The position numbers and the translations under genes were made by a program. A DNA stretch of 64,000 bases from positions 496,001 through 560,000 of the forward strand of contig NZ_CP126738.1 of the NCBI RefSeq assembly GCF_030246865.1. The letters run 5' to 3'. Numbering within the stretch: position 1 is the first letter of the stretch; every line of letters starts with the position of its first letter. Source of the stretch: Microbacterium sp. zg-B96 (GTDB taxonomy: Bacteria; Actinomycetota; Actinomycetes; Actinomycetales; Microbacteriaceae). The notes beneath the pieces were generated by a model. That model was not told where the DNA came from. It was given only the letters and a program-made list of their open reading frames with translations, and did not search any database. Shown here one piece after another: positions 26,499 to 36,153 of the stretch.

Positions 26499-27718
26499 TG
26501 CGCTCCATCTCAGGGCAGTTCTTCTGGGTTTCCGGAGGGCGCTTCATGGGCGCCTTACTTCAGGCCGTCACCCTTGCCCTCTTTGCGCGTGTGGCTACCC
26601 CCGCTTTGTTCGGCGTGGTGGCCTCGCTAACTGGCATCTTCTTGCTCATGCACGCGCTGACAGACCTCGGCGTGACCTCTCACATGACCGCGGTGCGCGC
26701 ATCGGACCCCGCGTCAGGGGTCGTGTCCGCAGCGCTGCGTTTCAACCTGTGGTCCTCCATCGTGATGGCCGCCGTGCTCACGGTGCTCGCCGTCGCGTGG
26801 TCTGCGGTCTCGGGCGTGGAAGCTGGAGCGCTCGTCGGGCTGGCAGTGGCGACGAGTATCGATAGGTATGCGGATCTCCGGGCAACGCTCGCGCTCGCCG
26901 ATGGAAACGCCAAGATATTCGTCGGAAATATGAACCTCCGCAGGTTAGTCACTCTTGCAGCGTTCCTGGCTAGCATCGCCGTGGGCGCGCCAGCCCTGGC
27001 CGGGTTGGCGATCGCAACAGTGATCGGCTCCCTAGCCGCCGGCTTGAGTGCGTTTGCTCTGACAAGAGCGGTAGAACTTGGATCAGATCCCGTCCCGCTC
27101 GGCGCGCTGATCAGGGGGAGTTGGCCCTACTGGTTGAATACCGTCGGCACTCAGATTCGCAACCTGGATGTTGCTGTGGTCACGGCGGCGGGCGGGCCGC
27201 TCGCGTCAGGGTTCTACGCGGCCGCCAGCCGATTGACGTCTCCGTTCCGGATCATCCCGACCGCAATGGCGACCGTTCTGCTCCCGGCGGTCTCGCGTTT
27301 GAGGGCGCAAGGCCGGGGACTGGCCCCCGCAGCGAAGCCCGCAGCTCTGGTCGTCTTCACCACGTCAGCGGTGTACGCATTTGGGGTGCTTATTGCGCCG
27401 TGGGTGGTCACTCTTGTTCTCGGCGCCGCGTATGCGGGGGCAGTAGTGCCGGTCCAGATCGTAATGGCCAGCATGCCGTTCGCGGCTGTCGCATCCGTCC
27501 TCGGTTCCATCCTGCAGGGGGTGGGGCAGACCCGCATCGTCGGATCTGCAGCGATCGCAATGTCGTCTGTTTGCCTCGTGATGGCCTTTGTAGGGGCTTC
27601 ATTGAGTGGTGCAGCGGGAGCCGCCATGGGCTTGGGATTCTCGTACCTCGTTCAGGCCGGTATCTTGTCCTACGGGATGATCCGATGGCGTCGTCGAGAG
27701 AAGAGGGGGCGGTCTTGA
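26498..27718 (+). CDS. Oligosaccharide flippase, Wzx-like
   Basis: A 406-residue polytopic membrane protein with about 11-12 hydrophobic helices. It begins MRSISGQFFWVSGGRFMGALLQAVTLALFARVATPALFGVV, the usual start of Wzx/MOP-superfamily exporters, and has the family's SRLTSPFRIIPTAMATVLLPAVS block in the second half. It should translocate the undecaprenyl-linked repeat unit across the membrane. ATG at 26498 overlaps the previous TGA by one base. It is coupled to the pyruvyltransferase gene by a TTGA overlap. Confidence 0.85.
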   Translation: MRSISGQFFWVSGGRFMGALLQAVTLALFARVATPALFGVVASLTGIFLLMHALTDLGVTSHMTAVRASDPASGVVSAALRFNLWSSIVMAAVLTVLAVAWSAVSGVEAGALVGLAVATSIDRYADLRATLALADGNAKIFVGNMNLRRLVTLAAFLASIAVGAPALAGLAIATVIGSLAAGLSAFALTRAVELGSDPVPLGALIRGSWPYWLNTVGTQIRNLDVAVVTAAGGPLASGFYAAASRLTSPFRIIPTAMATVLLPAVSRLRAQGRGLAPAAKPAALVVFTTSAVYAFGVLIAPWVVTLVLGAAYAGAVVPVQIVMASMPFAAVASVLGSILQGVGQTRIVGSAAIAMSSVCLVMAFVGASLSGAAGAAMGLGFSYLVQAGILSYGMIRWRRREKRGRS

Positions 27719-28824
27719 AGACACGCCGAAAGCTGATCACCTTCGCTAGTGCGGTCGCTCAGTACGACAACCTCGGGGACCTGGAGATTCGGAGAGCCGC
27801 GCTCCAGTGGGCGCGCGAATGGAGCGATGAGATTCACCTTCTCGTCGGGGACGCCCCCCCAGATTTCGTGGGTGCGCTCGGGCCCGCGACGGCCTTCGTT
27901 CGCACGTACCGTTCGCGGCGGGCATTCGGTTTCGCCGTGTTGCGGGGAACGGTCCGGGGGCAAGTGTGCCTGCTGCTCTCTCCCGGGCCAGTGGTGGCGG
28001 CAACGACGATTAGAGCCGCGCTTGTGGATGTAGCGAATCTCCTGCAGACTCTCCTGGTTCGCACTACTTCCGGTCACGTGCTCGCGATTGGTCGCTCCTA
28101 CCGGGGGGGTAAGAGCCGGGCTGGTACACGGCTTATGGCAGTTGCCGCGCGAGTACACACCGCCGGCTACGTCAGGGACGCCGAGTCGAGTGCGTTCGTG
28201 ACCGCTTCGCACGGGATTGTGCCCGACATCGCGGTCGCAGCGGCTGGGTGCGTTACGGCTGCGCGCCCGCTAGCAGCGTTCTCGTTCAGGTTTGACCGGA
28301 TCCCGTCTAACGCGTTCATGACAAGCATGCTCGACTGGTGCCGCACGAACGAGCTTGAGCCGGTCCTGGTGACTCAAGTTGCCCGTGACGGCGAACAGCA
28401 TGAGCGCCTCGCGGAAGCGCACCAGATCGCGCATTCTGCGTGGACGGACGCTCCCTATGAGGGTCAGTTGCGGCGAGTGAGGATGGTCTACTCGAGCAGC
28501 CGGTTCGTATTCACGGATCGGTTGCACGCCGCCATAATAGGCGCCAATGAGGGCGCGTTTCCAATCGTCCGGTCCGACGCGGGTGACAAGGTCACAGGTG
28601 CGCTGCAGGTCTGGGCGCCGCTGGTGGTGGTGCCGGCAGGAGGGGAATCGCTCGACATGCTCCCTGCCCGGCACCAGTTTGAGGCGGCGACGAAGCAAAT
28701 CAGGTCGGCTGTGGCTCAGGCAGCGTCTCAGGTTGCTGCTCAGTTACAAGACATTCGCCGAATGGTGGAGTGTGGTCGATCCGCCACGACTGACGCTCCG
28801 CACCGAGAAACCGAGCACAGATAA
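27715..28824 (+). CDS. Polysaccharide pyruvyl transferase family protein
   Basis: A 369-residue protein with the N-terminal YDNLGDLEIRRAAL (the N-x-GD motif of the family), a Gly/Ser-rich middle and C-terminal FVFTDRLHAAIIGANEG, the conserved DRLHA. Family members such as CsaB, WcaK and PssM transfer pyruvate from phosphoenolpyruvate as a ketal onto sugars. It starts with TTG at 27715 in a TTGA overlap, with GAGGGGGCGG upstream. Two homopolymer tracts occur (C7 at 27854, G7 near 28103). Confidence 0.82.
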   Translation: MKTRRKLITFASAVAQYDNLGDLEIRRAALQWAREWSDEIHLLVGDAPPDFVGALGPATAFVRTYRSRRAFGFAVLRGTVRGQVCLLLSPGPVVAATTIRAALVDVANLLQTLLVRTTSGHVLAIGRSYRGGKSRAGTRLMAVAARVHTAGYVRDAESSAFVTASHGIVPDIAVAAAGCVTAARPLAAFSFRFDRIPSNAFMTSMLDWCRTNELEPVLVTQVARDGEQHERLAEAHQIAHSAWTDAPYEGQLRRVRMVYSSSRFVFTDRLHAAIIGANEGAFPIVRSDAGDKVTGALQVWAPLVVVPAGGESLDMLPARHQFEAATKQIRSAVAQAASQVAAQLQDIRRMVECGRSATTDAPHRETEHR

Positions 28825-30212
28825 TGGGCGGGAGCGCCACATCGGCATGCTTGGTCATTATCATCGGCCTCGCCTTCTGGTTGGGCTACACGCGACTGCG
28901 TGTGGGATACCTCCTCAGCCCGCTTTCGGTGATGATTCTCCTGCTCGTGGCGATCTTCGGTGTTCGTCCTCTGCGCATGATGCAGACCGCGACTTTCGAT
29001 TTCTACGGATACGACATATCTAGTGGCGTTCAGTTCGCGACGACGGTGGGTCTTGTGGCCACCGTCGGGGTGGTGATGGGCGCACTAGTCTGCCTCCCCT
29101 TGGTGGGCAGGCTGGTGCGAGACAACACGGGAGTTGAGCGCGCCGAAACGGGGCTGGGCTCGGCCGTCGGCGAGTCCTTTGTTGCGGCAATTGCGATCCT
29201 CGCAGTTTGGTTCGCGCTCTCCCTGCAATTCGCGGGCGGCATCGCGGCCTTCGTCGCGATGTTTGGTGGTAGGACTAGTCAGATCTCCAGTTCTGCCGCA
29301 GGGGTCCCGGTTGTCGTACCCGCGCTACCCGTGGTGGCCGCTCTCGTGGTCGCCGCGGTGCGATTCACGGTGGAGGGCGCCGCGCGCTACATGCCCCGCC
29401 AAAACTTGATGTATTGGGTCGTCATTGCATTGACCATCATCCCACCCACCGCGCTGGGCAATCGTCGTTTCCTGATTCCGGCCCTGATCGTTGGGGTTGC
29501 CGGCGCAGCCCGTATCCTGTGGTTTCGTAGGGTAAGGGTGCGCTACCTCGTCGCGGTGGTGCTGGTTTTCGTTATCCTCGCGTCTATTCCCTTTGTCCGT
29601 AGTGCGGGATCAAGGGTGAGAGGCAGCGATGACTTCCTCGGCTCCCTTTACGAGTACGTTGGTGAGTCCGGTCTGACTGGAGTCTTCGACGCATTCTTTT
29701 TGTCGTACGACACCGAAATGTTCAACTACGTTTCCTTTTTTGGACCGAGACTCGGCGATGCAATACCTTACGGGCATGGACAGGCAACGCTGGGGGAACT
29801 GTTTCTTGTCATGCTGCCCAGTGGGATTGCCCCGGGCGAGAAGTGGAGCGACATGCTCCTGACGGAGGCATTTGGCGCGGGTTGTGGGGCGTTGTACTGT
29901 CCCGTCCCTAGCGTCTTTGGTACGCTGCTCGTCGACGGGGGGCTCGTCTTCGTATTCTTGGGTTCTTTCCTGCTGGGGCTGCTCGCTGCGCCTGTCCCTT
30001 ACCAGTTGGCGGTGGCCCCCCCCGCCGCTCGCGTGCTCCTCCTCCTTGCGGTGGTGGCATTTGCTGCCACGGTCGTGCGCGGAAACCCGGTGTCCCAGCT
30101 TTGGATCGCCCTTCAGTGCACGCTTCTTGCCATACTCGTATTTGTGCTTCTGATTAGGCGCGCAAGTAGGCGATCCTCTCGTCGCATTATCGCGGAGCCC
30201 CGCCGCGCCTAA
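28824..30212 (+). CDS. O-antigen polymerase-like protein, Wzy
   Basis: A 462-residue protein with about 11-12 hydrophobic helices and a large loop between residues 250 and 360. It resembles oligosaccharide repeat-unit polymerases in size, topology and position, though little sequence signature exists for the family. The loop includes YEYVGESGLTGVFDAFFLSYDTEMFNY and a conserved-looking GHGQATLGELF. Its ATG overlaps the previous TAA by one base. It is the last gene of the plus-strand EPS operon; the 187 bp to the convergent sugar transferase contain no gene or clear terminator. Confidence 0.75.
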   Translation: MGGSATSACLVIIIGLAFWLGYTRLRVGYLLSPLSVMILLLVAIFGVRPLRMMQTATFDFYGYDISSGVQFATTVGLVATVGVVMGALVCLPLVGRLVRDNTGVERAETGLGSAVGESFVAAIAILAVWFALSLQFAGGIAAFVAMFGGRTSQISSSAAGVPVVVPALPVVAALVVAAVRFTVEGAARYMPRQNLMYWVVIALTIIPPTALGNRRFLIPALIVGVAGAARILWFRRVRVRYLVAVVLVFVILASIPFVRSAGSRVRGSDDFLGSLYEYVGESGLTGVFDAFFLSYDTEMFNYVSFFGPRLGDAIPYGHGQATLGELFLVMLPSGIAPGEKWSDMLLTEAFGAGCGALYCPVPSVFGTLLVDGGLVFVFLGSFLLGLLAAPVPYQLAVAPPAARVLLLLAVVAFAATVVRGNPVSQLWIALQCTLLAILVFVLLIRRASRRSSRRIIAEPRRA

Positions 30213-30399
30213 CTCGCGTTGTCGGTCCCTAACCGAAGTGCCGTCGCTCCTCGCTGGGCACAAGGGTGATTTGGCTTGACTGGCAGCGCAGGCACCGAGT
30301 TGGCAGCCTCAACTACCACTGAGTACCCTCTCCGGCGATCACCACACAGGTCACGAACCCGAGGACGTTGTCATACTCGTGACGCGCTGGGAAGTCGTT

Positions 30400-31926
30400 C
30401 TAGGACGCAGAGCTGCCCGGAGCGAGAACCGCCTTCACGGTCTTGGCAAGAATGACCAGGTCGCTCACAAGGGACCAGTTATCGACGTAGGATAGGTCGA
30501 GTCGAACCGAGTCCTCCCAACTCAAAGTTGAGCGGCCGCTCACCTGCCACAGTCCGGTGATGCCGGGCTTCGAGAGAAAGCGACGGTGAACGTGCTGCTC
30601 GTACATCACCACCTCGCGGGGAAGCGGCGGGCGTGGCCCGACGAGTGACATCGATCCACCAATCACGTTGAACAGTTGGGGCAGTTCGTCCAGGCTGAAC
30701 CTCCGCATGATGCGGCCGATCCGAGTAACGCGAGGGTCGTCCTTCATCTTGAACAGGACCTCGTTGCCGCTGTCGCGCTGCTGGTCGCGGAGCTCGTCAA
30801 TGAGCTCCTCAGCGTTGACCACCATCGTGCGGAACTTCAGCATGGTGAACTCCCGCCCCCCGAGGCCGATGCGCCTCTGGCGGAAGAAGACCGGACCCTC
30901 GCTGGACAGTCGCACGGCGACTGCGAAAAACGCGAGCAGGGGGCTAATGACGACGACGCCGACTATCGACGCGGCGAGGTCCATGGCGCGCTTCACCACC
31001 CGCTGACCGCCGCTGAAGCGTGGCGTCTCAACGTGGATAAGGGGAAGGCCCGCGACCGGTCGTGTCTGGATGCGCGGACCGGCGACGTCCATGATGCTCG
31101 GCGCGATGACCAAGTGCTGACGGCCAGCCTCTAGGCCCCACGAGATCTGCTTCACCTTGTTTGGAGGAAGCTCGTCCGTGCTCGTGACGATCACGGTGTC
31201 GGCGCCCGTGGCGGCGACGGCGTGATCTACAGCGCTCACGTCTCCCACGATCGGGATTGTCGTTGCCGCGAGCGTTTCGTGCTCGCTTGCCCCAGGCACG
31301 CACGCCCCCACGATGCGGTAACCGCTGCTGGGCGCGCGCACCAGCTCGGCCGCGATATCGAGCACTGACTGGCGGGAGCCCACCAGCAGCACACGGGCGG
31401 AATACTCACCCACAGATCGCTTGGCGACGAGCCACTGCCGCCAGAGCCACCGCACGAAGAGAAGTACCCCCATGCCGAACGGCAGGCTAATTAGAAGGTA
31501 GCCGCGTGCTACATCTACCCGGGTTAGAAACGCGACGATTGCGATGCCGCCGAAGAGCGCCATGCTCGCTCGCATGATACTGGTGTACTCCGTCGGGCCG
31601 CTCCCGATGATGCGCGAGTCGCGGGTGTCAAACAAGCTCAGCATCCACATCCATAGGAGGACCAGCATCGCCGAGAACGCCCAGTATGAGACTTCGCTCA
31701 GCCGGCTGTCGGCGCGGACGGTGACCTCCACATTGCCTAGGCCGAACCAGGCGATCTGAGTACCGTATACGATCCAGGTGAGCACAAGTGTGTCCGTTAG
31801 CCATAGTCGACGGCTGTAGTGCTCACGCCAACGGTCGATCGCCGGGGTGGACTTGCGAGGCGGCATTACGTGGGAGACAAAGGAGCGCACGACATCGGAC
31901 GACCTGACTTGATCATTCGCCCTCAA
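30400..31926 (-). CDS. Initiating polyprenyl-phosphate sugar transferase, WcaJ-like
   Basis: A 508-residue polyprenyl glycosylphosphotransferase. The N-terminal part has four membrane helices and a CoA-binding-like domain (RVLLVGSRQSVLDIAAEL). The catalytic part (about 305-508) begins KRAMDLAASIVGVVVISPLL and contains GGREFTMLKFRTM, SLDELPQLFNVIGGSMSLVGPRP and SKPGITGLWQVSGRS. It transfers a sugar-1-phosphate to undecaprenyl phosphate, starting the repeat unit. It starts with TTG at 31926, with AAGGGGC 8 bp upstream. Its direction matches wzc/wzb rather than the glycosyltransferases. Confidence 0.92.
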   Translation of the reverse strand: MRANDQVRSSDVVRSFVSHVMPPRKSTPAIDRWREHYSRRLWLTDTLVLTWIVYGTQIAWFGLGNVEVTVRADSRLSEVSYWAFSAMLVLLWMWMLSLFDTRDSRIIGSGPTEYTSIMRASMALFGGIAIVAFLTRVDVARGYLLISLPFGMGVLLFVRWLWRQWLVAKRSVGEYSARVLLVGSRQSVLDIAAELVRAPSSGYRIVGACVPGASEHETLAATTIPIVGDVSAVDHAVAATGADTVIVTSTDELPPNKVKQISWGLEAGRQHLVIAPSIMDVAGPRIQTRPVAGLPLIHVETPRFSGGQRVVKRAMDLAASIVGVVVISPLLAFFAVAVRLSSEGPVFFRQRRIGLGGREFTMLKFRTMVVNAEELIDELRDQQRDSGNEVLFKMKDDPRVTRIGRIMRRFSLDELPQLFNVIGGSMSLVGPRPPLPREVVMYEQHVHRRFLSKPGITGLWQVSGRSTLSWEDSVRLDLSYVDNWSLVSDLVILAKTVKAVLAPGSSAS

Positions 31927-32021
31927 GCTTGCCCCTTCGCGCCCATACGAATTGTCATACTGCCGTAGGGAAACCTATCAGTCGCATATGACGGCTCTAC
32001 GACGCCAGGAATCACAGCGAC

Positions 32022-32927
32022 TCACCCGACCACAATCAACCGGTCGCCGGACCAGGCCAGGAGACCGTCACCGCTCACCGCCAGCGCTGCCGCCGTCCTA
32101 TCCGCAGCGTCCACGCAGCCGGCAAGCGCTGGTTCGGCGCCCAGCCGCGAGACAGCCAGCTGGGGGCACGCGGCATCGGAGTGCGCCACGACCACGGCGT
32201 CGTCAAAGATGGCTAGTGCGACCGCAGAGGCATCTGTGAGCGACGTCCATTCGTCGTCGATGAGCCGGTAGGCGATTCCTTCGCAGATCAGCGCGACAAG
32301 GTCCGCCGAGGTGCGCAATCCCCACGCATCATCGCACGGCGCATCGATCTCGCCATCAGGGGTCACGACTACACCGCGGTCTACCGGAGAGAGGTAGGTC
32401 GCATTTGGAAGAACGTCGGGATAGGGCTCCCAGAAGCGGCCTTGAGTGAAGGTGCGCAAGAGCTCGAGGTCGCACGCATCGCCCATATGGGCGAGCATTT
32501 CGGCTTCGGTTCCAGCGAACGTATCCAGGCCGCGCACCTGCCCGATGCCGCGGTAGAGCGGCGTCACGTCGGTCCAGGTGTGGCCGCCGTCGGTCGACCG
32601 TTCCACGAGTGGCGGGGTCACTCCACACTCGCCAGCGGTGGCGCGCCACATGCCGCCCGAGCCGACCGAAAGAAAGCGCTCATCCGCCCTGGGCGCATCT
32701 GCGATCGGCGCGGGCGCCGGCGATACCGTTGCCGGGGTCTCCGGCACCCCGCTTTCCGCGCCCAGGTCAGACGTGGGCGCTGGCGCGGGCGTGCCCGACG
32801 GGGTATCGGGGTTGCCGTGCTGCAGGGCAGCGGCGGCCAGCGCAGACGAGCCAATAGCGAGCAACGCCACGGCGGCCACCGCGAGCAGGCGGCTCGTGCG
32901 CGTTACACCGGGCGGGCGGCGTGCCAT
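32022..32927 (-). CDS. Membrane-anchored protein with BNR/Asp-box repeat
   Basis: A 301-residue protein: N-terminal membrane segment (about 12-35, RLLAVAAVALLAIGSSALAAAAL), a Pro/Ala/Thr-rich linker to residue 80, then a domain starting FLSVGSGGMWRA with VERSTDGGHTWTD, a BNR Asp-box (S-x-D-G-G-x-T-W). The rest looks like a partial beta-propeller with several cysteines. Asp-box proteins are often extracellular glycan-associated, so a role in EPS assembly or attachment is possible. It begins 8 bp after wzc-like, so they are co-transcribed. Confidence 0.65.
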   Translation of the reverse strand: MARRPPGVTRTSRLLAVAAVALLAIGSSALAAAALQHGNPDTPSGTPAPAPTSDLGAESGVPETPATVSPAPAPIADAPRADERFLSVGSGGMWRATAGECGVTPPLVERSTDGGHTWTDVTPLYRGIGQVRGLDTFAGTEAEMLAHMGDACDLELLRTFTQGRFWEPYPDVLPNATYLSPVDRGVVVTPDGEIDAPCDDAWGLRTSADLVALICEGIAYRLIDDEWTSLTDASAVALAIFDDAVVVAHSDAACPQLAVSRLGAEPALAGCVDAADRTAAALAVSGDGLLAWSGDRLIVVG

Positions 32928-32935
32928 GAGTGGGG

Positions 32936-34441
32936 TTACTCCGCTACCGGGCGGCGCGCGGCCGTCGGCTGACCCTGAGTGGAACGACGCCCTACCTGCT
33001 CCACTGTCGGCACGGTCGGCGCGGGAGCGAGCGGGGCTTTGCGCTTGCGGCCGCGAGAGGCCTTCTTCGCCGTGTCCTTCTGGATGTAGCCGTACCCGCC
33101 GTACCCGCCGTACCCGGCGTAATACGAGTCGGGTCCGCGTGTCGGCACCATTGTCAGGGCAACGCCAGCAACCTTCGCCCCCACGGTCTCCAGTGCCTCG
33201 AGCGCACCCGACAGCTGATGGCGCGTTGTGCGACCGGCAGCGACGGCGACGATGGCCCCGCTCGTGGCGCGGGCGAGGATGGCGGCATCGGTCACCGGCA
33301 GTAGCGGGGGAGCGTCGCACAGCACCACGTCGAAGTCGCGCTCAAGCACCTCGAGTAGCTGCTGCATCTGGCGGGATCCCAGCAGTTCGCTCGGGTTCGG
33401 GGGAATCTTGCCCGCCGGCAGCACGTACAGACTGCGGCCACCCCACGGCAGCATCACGTCGCCCACACGGGTTCGACCGATGAGCACGTCGGTCAATCCC
33501 GCGCCGCCTTCGATGCCGAGGTACTCGGCCACCTTCGGCTTGCGCAGGTCGGCATCGAGCAGGGCGACGCGCTTGCCGGCGTCGGCGAGGGCGATGGCGA
33601 GGTTGATCGTGGTGGTTGATTTTCCCTCGCTGGGCACGGAGCTCGTCACGACGAAGCTCGCTCGCCCGCCCATGTCGAGGAACTGCAGGTTGGTGCGAAG
33701 CGCCCGGAACGACTCGGCGCGTGGGCTGAGGGGATCGGCGTGCACGATGAGTGGCCGCTCTTTTGCCTTCGGGTCGAAAGCAATTGCGCCGATCATGGGG
33801 GCTTTGGTGACCTGCTCGATATCGCGGGAGGTCCGCACGCGGGTATCGAGCACGGTCCGCAGCACGGCGATTCCGAGGCCCAGGGCCAGGCCCACCAGCG
33901 TGCCCAACGCCAGGTTGAGCGGCACATTTGGGCTGGCTGGTGACATCGCGGGCTGTGCATCGCTCACCCGTGACAACTTCACGGGGCTCATGCCCGACTC
34001 GCCCGTGGGCTCGATCGAATCCACTGCCGCAGTCAGTGCCGCAGCGAGCGCATTCGCGATCTCCGGGGCACGCACCGGATCGGCGTCTTCGGCGGTGATC
34101 GTGATGAGTGTGGTGTTGAGCGCCGCGCTGGCGGTGACTGATTGTCCGAGTTGGCCCGCAGTGATGCCGAGACCCAGTTCGGCGATGACCGGGTTCATGA
34201 CGATCGGCGTCTTGACCAAACCCACATACGTATTGATACGGGCCTGCGTGAAGCTGGAACCCTGCTGCAATTCGGCCACTGTGCCGCTCGTCTGCGTGGA
34301 GACGAATACTGTGCTCGAGGATTCATAAATCGGCGTTCGGGTGAGCGAATAGGCTGCCGCGCCACTGAGCCCCAGCAAAGTCGCAACCAGAATCACGGCC
34401 CAGTTCTTGCGGAGGATGCGGATGTAGTCGCTGAGCTCCAT
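32936..34441 (-). CDS. Polysaccharide co-polymerase / BY-kinase, Wzc-like
   Basis: A 501-residue fusion. The N-terminal Wzz domain (1-210) is bounded by two membrane helices (WAVILVATLLGLSGAAAYSL and NLALGTLVGLALGLGIAVL). The BY-kinase domain has Walker A SSVPSEGKSTTTINLA, Walker A' VALLDADLRKPK and Walker B DVVLCDAPP. The C-terminal tail carries six tyrosines within SYYAGYGGYGGYGYIQ, the autophosphorylation cluster, then a basic/Pro-rich end. It should control chain length through cycles of tyrosine phosphorylation reversed by the adjacent phosphatase. Confidence 0.93.
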   Translation of the reverse strand: MELSDYIRILRKNWAVILVATLLGLSGAAAYSLTRTPIYESSSTVFVSTQTSGTVAELQQGSSFTQARINTYVGLVKTPIVMNPVIAELGLGITAGQLGQSVTASAALNTTLITITAEDADPVRAPEIANALAAALTAAVDSIEPTGESGMSPVKLSRVSDAQPAMSPASPNVPLNLALGTLVGLALGLGIAVLRTVLDTRVRTSRDIEQVTKAPMIGAIAFDPKAKERPLIVHADPLSPRAESFRALRTNLQFLDMGGRASFVVTSSVPSEGKSTTTINLAIALADAGKRVALLDADLRKPKVAEYLGIEGGAGLTDVLIGRTRVGDVMLPWGGRSLYVLPAGKIPPNPSELLGSRQMQQLLEVLERDFDVVLCDAPPLLPVTDAAILARATSGAIVAVAAGRTTRHQLSGALEALETVGAKVAGVALTMVPTRGPDSYYAGYGGYGGYGYIQKDTAKKASRGRKRKAPLAPAPTVPTVEQVGRRSTQGQPTAARRPVAE

Positions 34442-34495
34442 GATGCCTCTCGGTGCATCGCGCCGGGGGACGGGCGAGTCTGTCGGGGTGTTTTC

Positions 34496-35116
34496 TCAGT
34501 CTGGCATAACAGCGATTCCCACCGCGGCCAGCCTCGCCACGCGTTCCACCGCGTCTATTGCGGGGTCCAATTGCGACGCCGACAATTCGTATGTCTTCCA
34601 CGACCGCCGGAACGGGTCGACTACATCGTCATCGGCAGGGTCGGGCAGCGGCGGCAGCAGTCCGCGCTGACGGGCGATGAGGGCGGTTGCCGCGCGAAGG
34701 CGCGCCGCGGCATCTGTCATGCTCGCTGCGTCGGCTGCGTCGGTCAGCTCCTCATCGGTGAGCGTGACGGCGAGGCGAGCGAACTCGCGCACCGTGAAGG
34801 TGGAACGCAGCCGTGCGGGTGCGAGTTCGGCGATCGCTCGCCGGTGCTCACGCGCCATGGCGAGGATCAGGTCGGGGCTCGCCAGATGCTGCTCGGTGAG
34901 GAACCGCGCGCGATGCGCCGCAGCGTGATCGCGCAGGGCGCCGCGGGCGAGCGCCAACTCGACCGCCTCATCGGTCATGGCGGCGTCAGCCAGGCCGTGC
35001 GTGCCCGCACTGTGCACGACGACTCCATCGAGGTCGGCCAAGCGCGTGCGCAGCATCAGCGCGGCGAGGGGTGAACGGCAGATGTTGCCCGTGCACACAG
35101 TGAGGATTTCGAACAC
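34496..35116 (-). CDS. Low-molecular-weight protein-tyrosine phosphatase, Wzb-like
   Basis: A 206-residue enzyme starting with GTG. The P-loop VCTGNICRSP provides nucleophile Cys8 and Arg14 (C-x5-R), and LPDPADDDVVDPFRRS near the C-terminus carries the general-acid Asp (DPF). It is longer than the typical 150 residues because of insertions around 80-150. It presumably dephosphorylates the tyrosine cluster of the Wzc-like kinase, 54 bp downstream. Confidence 0.92.
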   Translation of the reverse strand: MFEILTVCTGNICRSPLAALMLRTRLADLDGVVVHSAGTHGLADAAMTDEAVELALARGALRDHAAAHRARFLTEQHLASPDLILAMAREHRRAIAELAPARLRSTFTVREFARLAVTLTDEELTDAADAASMTDAAARLRAATALIARQRGLLPPLPDPADDDVVDPFRRSWKTYELSASQLDPAIDAVERVARLAAVGIAVMPD

Positions 35117-35189
35117 TGCGGAACCTCCCGGGTGGGGGTGTCATGGCGAGTGGATGTGCGGGCGAGGACGGCCCCGGTAACGTGAGGCC

Positions 35190-35993
35190 GTGCCCGATCA
35201 GCCTAGCGACGTCACGGACGCGCCCGCGCAGGAATTTTCGTCGGCTCGTCCGGCTCGATCCGACGCGGTCCCGCGGCGCCGCAGAACCGACTGGCGGCTG
35301 GGCGGGCACACCGTGCAGAAGTGGCGCGAAATGCTCGCCGCATGGGCATTGTTGAGCCTAGGCGCGGGGGTGCTCTTGGGATATGCGGTCGCGTGGCTCC
35401 TGCCGACGACGCCATGGGCGGCGCCGCTGAGCACTTTTATCCTGTGGCTGTCGATGCTCATTCCGGTGGTCATCGCATTTCAACGCTCGCGGCCGGTCGG
35501 ATTGCTGAAGTTGCGCCCCATCGACGCGCTCTATGGTGTCGCGCTCGGAATGCTGCTGCGACTGATGCAGGGGTGGGTGCACGCTGCGGCCGGTACTCCG
35601 CCGCCGTTCCCGAGTTTCACCACGGTCGATGGGCACCTGCCGGCGTCGTGGCTGTGGACCGAAGCGGTGCCTGCGATCCTTGTGGCGCCGGTGCTGGAGG
35701 AGTTCTTCTTCCGCGCCGTTATTCTCGTGGCCGTGTATACCGCGCTGCGCCACGCCTTCGGCGGGGTCGCGGCTGGGGCAGCCGCGGCGCTGGTGTCGAC
35801 CGGGCTGTTCATCGTGGTGCACTCGATCGGCGGCACACTCACGGTGGATGCTTCCGTCGCGCTCGGGGCCGTCGGCCTTGCGTGTGCCCTGCTCGTGCTA
35901 CTGACCGGGCGCATCTGGGGGGCGATGCTGGTACACCTCTTCTACAACGCGAGCTTCATCGCGTTGGGAGTCGTCGGCACGCTCGCGGCGTAG
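35190..35993 (+). CDS. CPBP-family (CAAX-like) intramembrane metalloprotease
   Basis: A 267-residue polytopic protein with about seven membrane helices. The Abi/CPBP motifs are present: EEFFFRA (motif 1, EExxxR), FIVVHS (motif 2, FxxxH) and HLFYN (motif 3), giving Glu-Glu, His and His for zinc-dependent cleavage within membranes. CPBP proteins process prenylated or small secreted peptides; the target here is unknown. It starts with GTG and is divergent from the phosphatase gene by 73 bp. Confidence 0.85.
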   Translation: MPDQPSDVTDAPAQEFSSARPARSDAVPRRRRTDWRLGGHTVQKWREMLAAWALLSLGAGVLLGYAVAWLLPTTPWAAPLSTFILWLSMLIPVVIAFQRSRPVGLLKLRPIDALYGVALGMLLRLMQGWVHAAAGTPPPFPSFTTVDGHLPASWLWTEAVPAILVAPVLEEFFFRAVILVAVYTALRHAFGGVAAGAAAALVSTGLFIVVHSIGGTLTVDASVALGAVGLACALLVLLTGRIWGAMLVHLFYNASFIALGVVGTLAA

Positions 35994-36153
35994 GGCATCG
36001 ACGCACGGAGGCCCCGCGGCGAGTTTCTCGGCGATGCCTGACAGGCTGTCCTCAACAGGCCCTCACTGAGCGAGATAGTGCCTGGACTATCTGCGGGCAA
36101 TAGGTGGACTGGGCGGGGCTGTGCGTGAGCTATGAACCCGTAGGATCGTCCGC

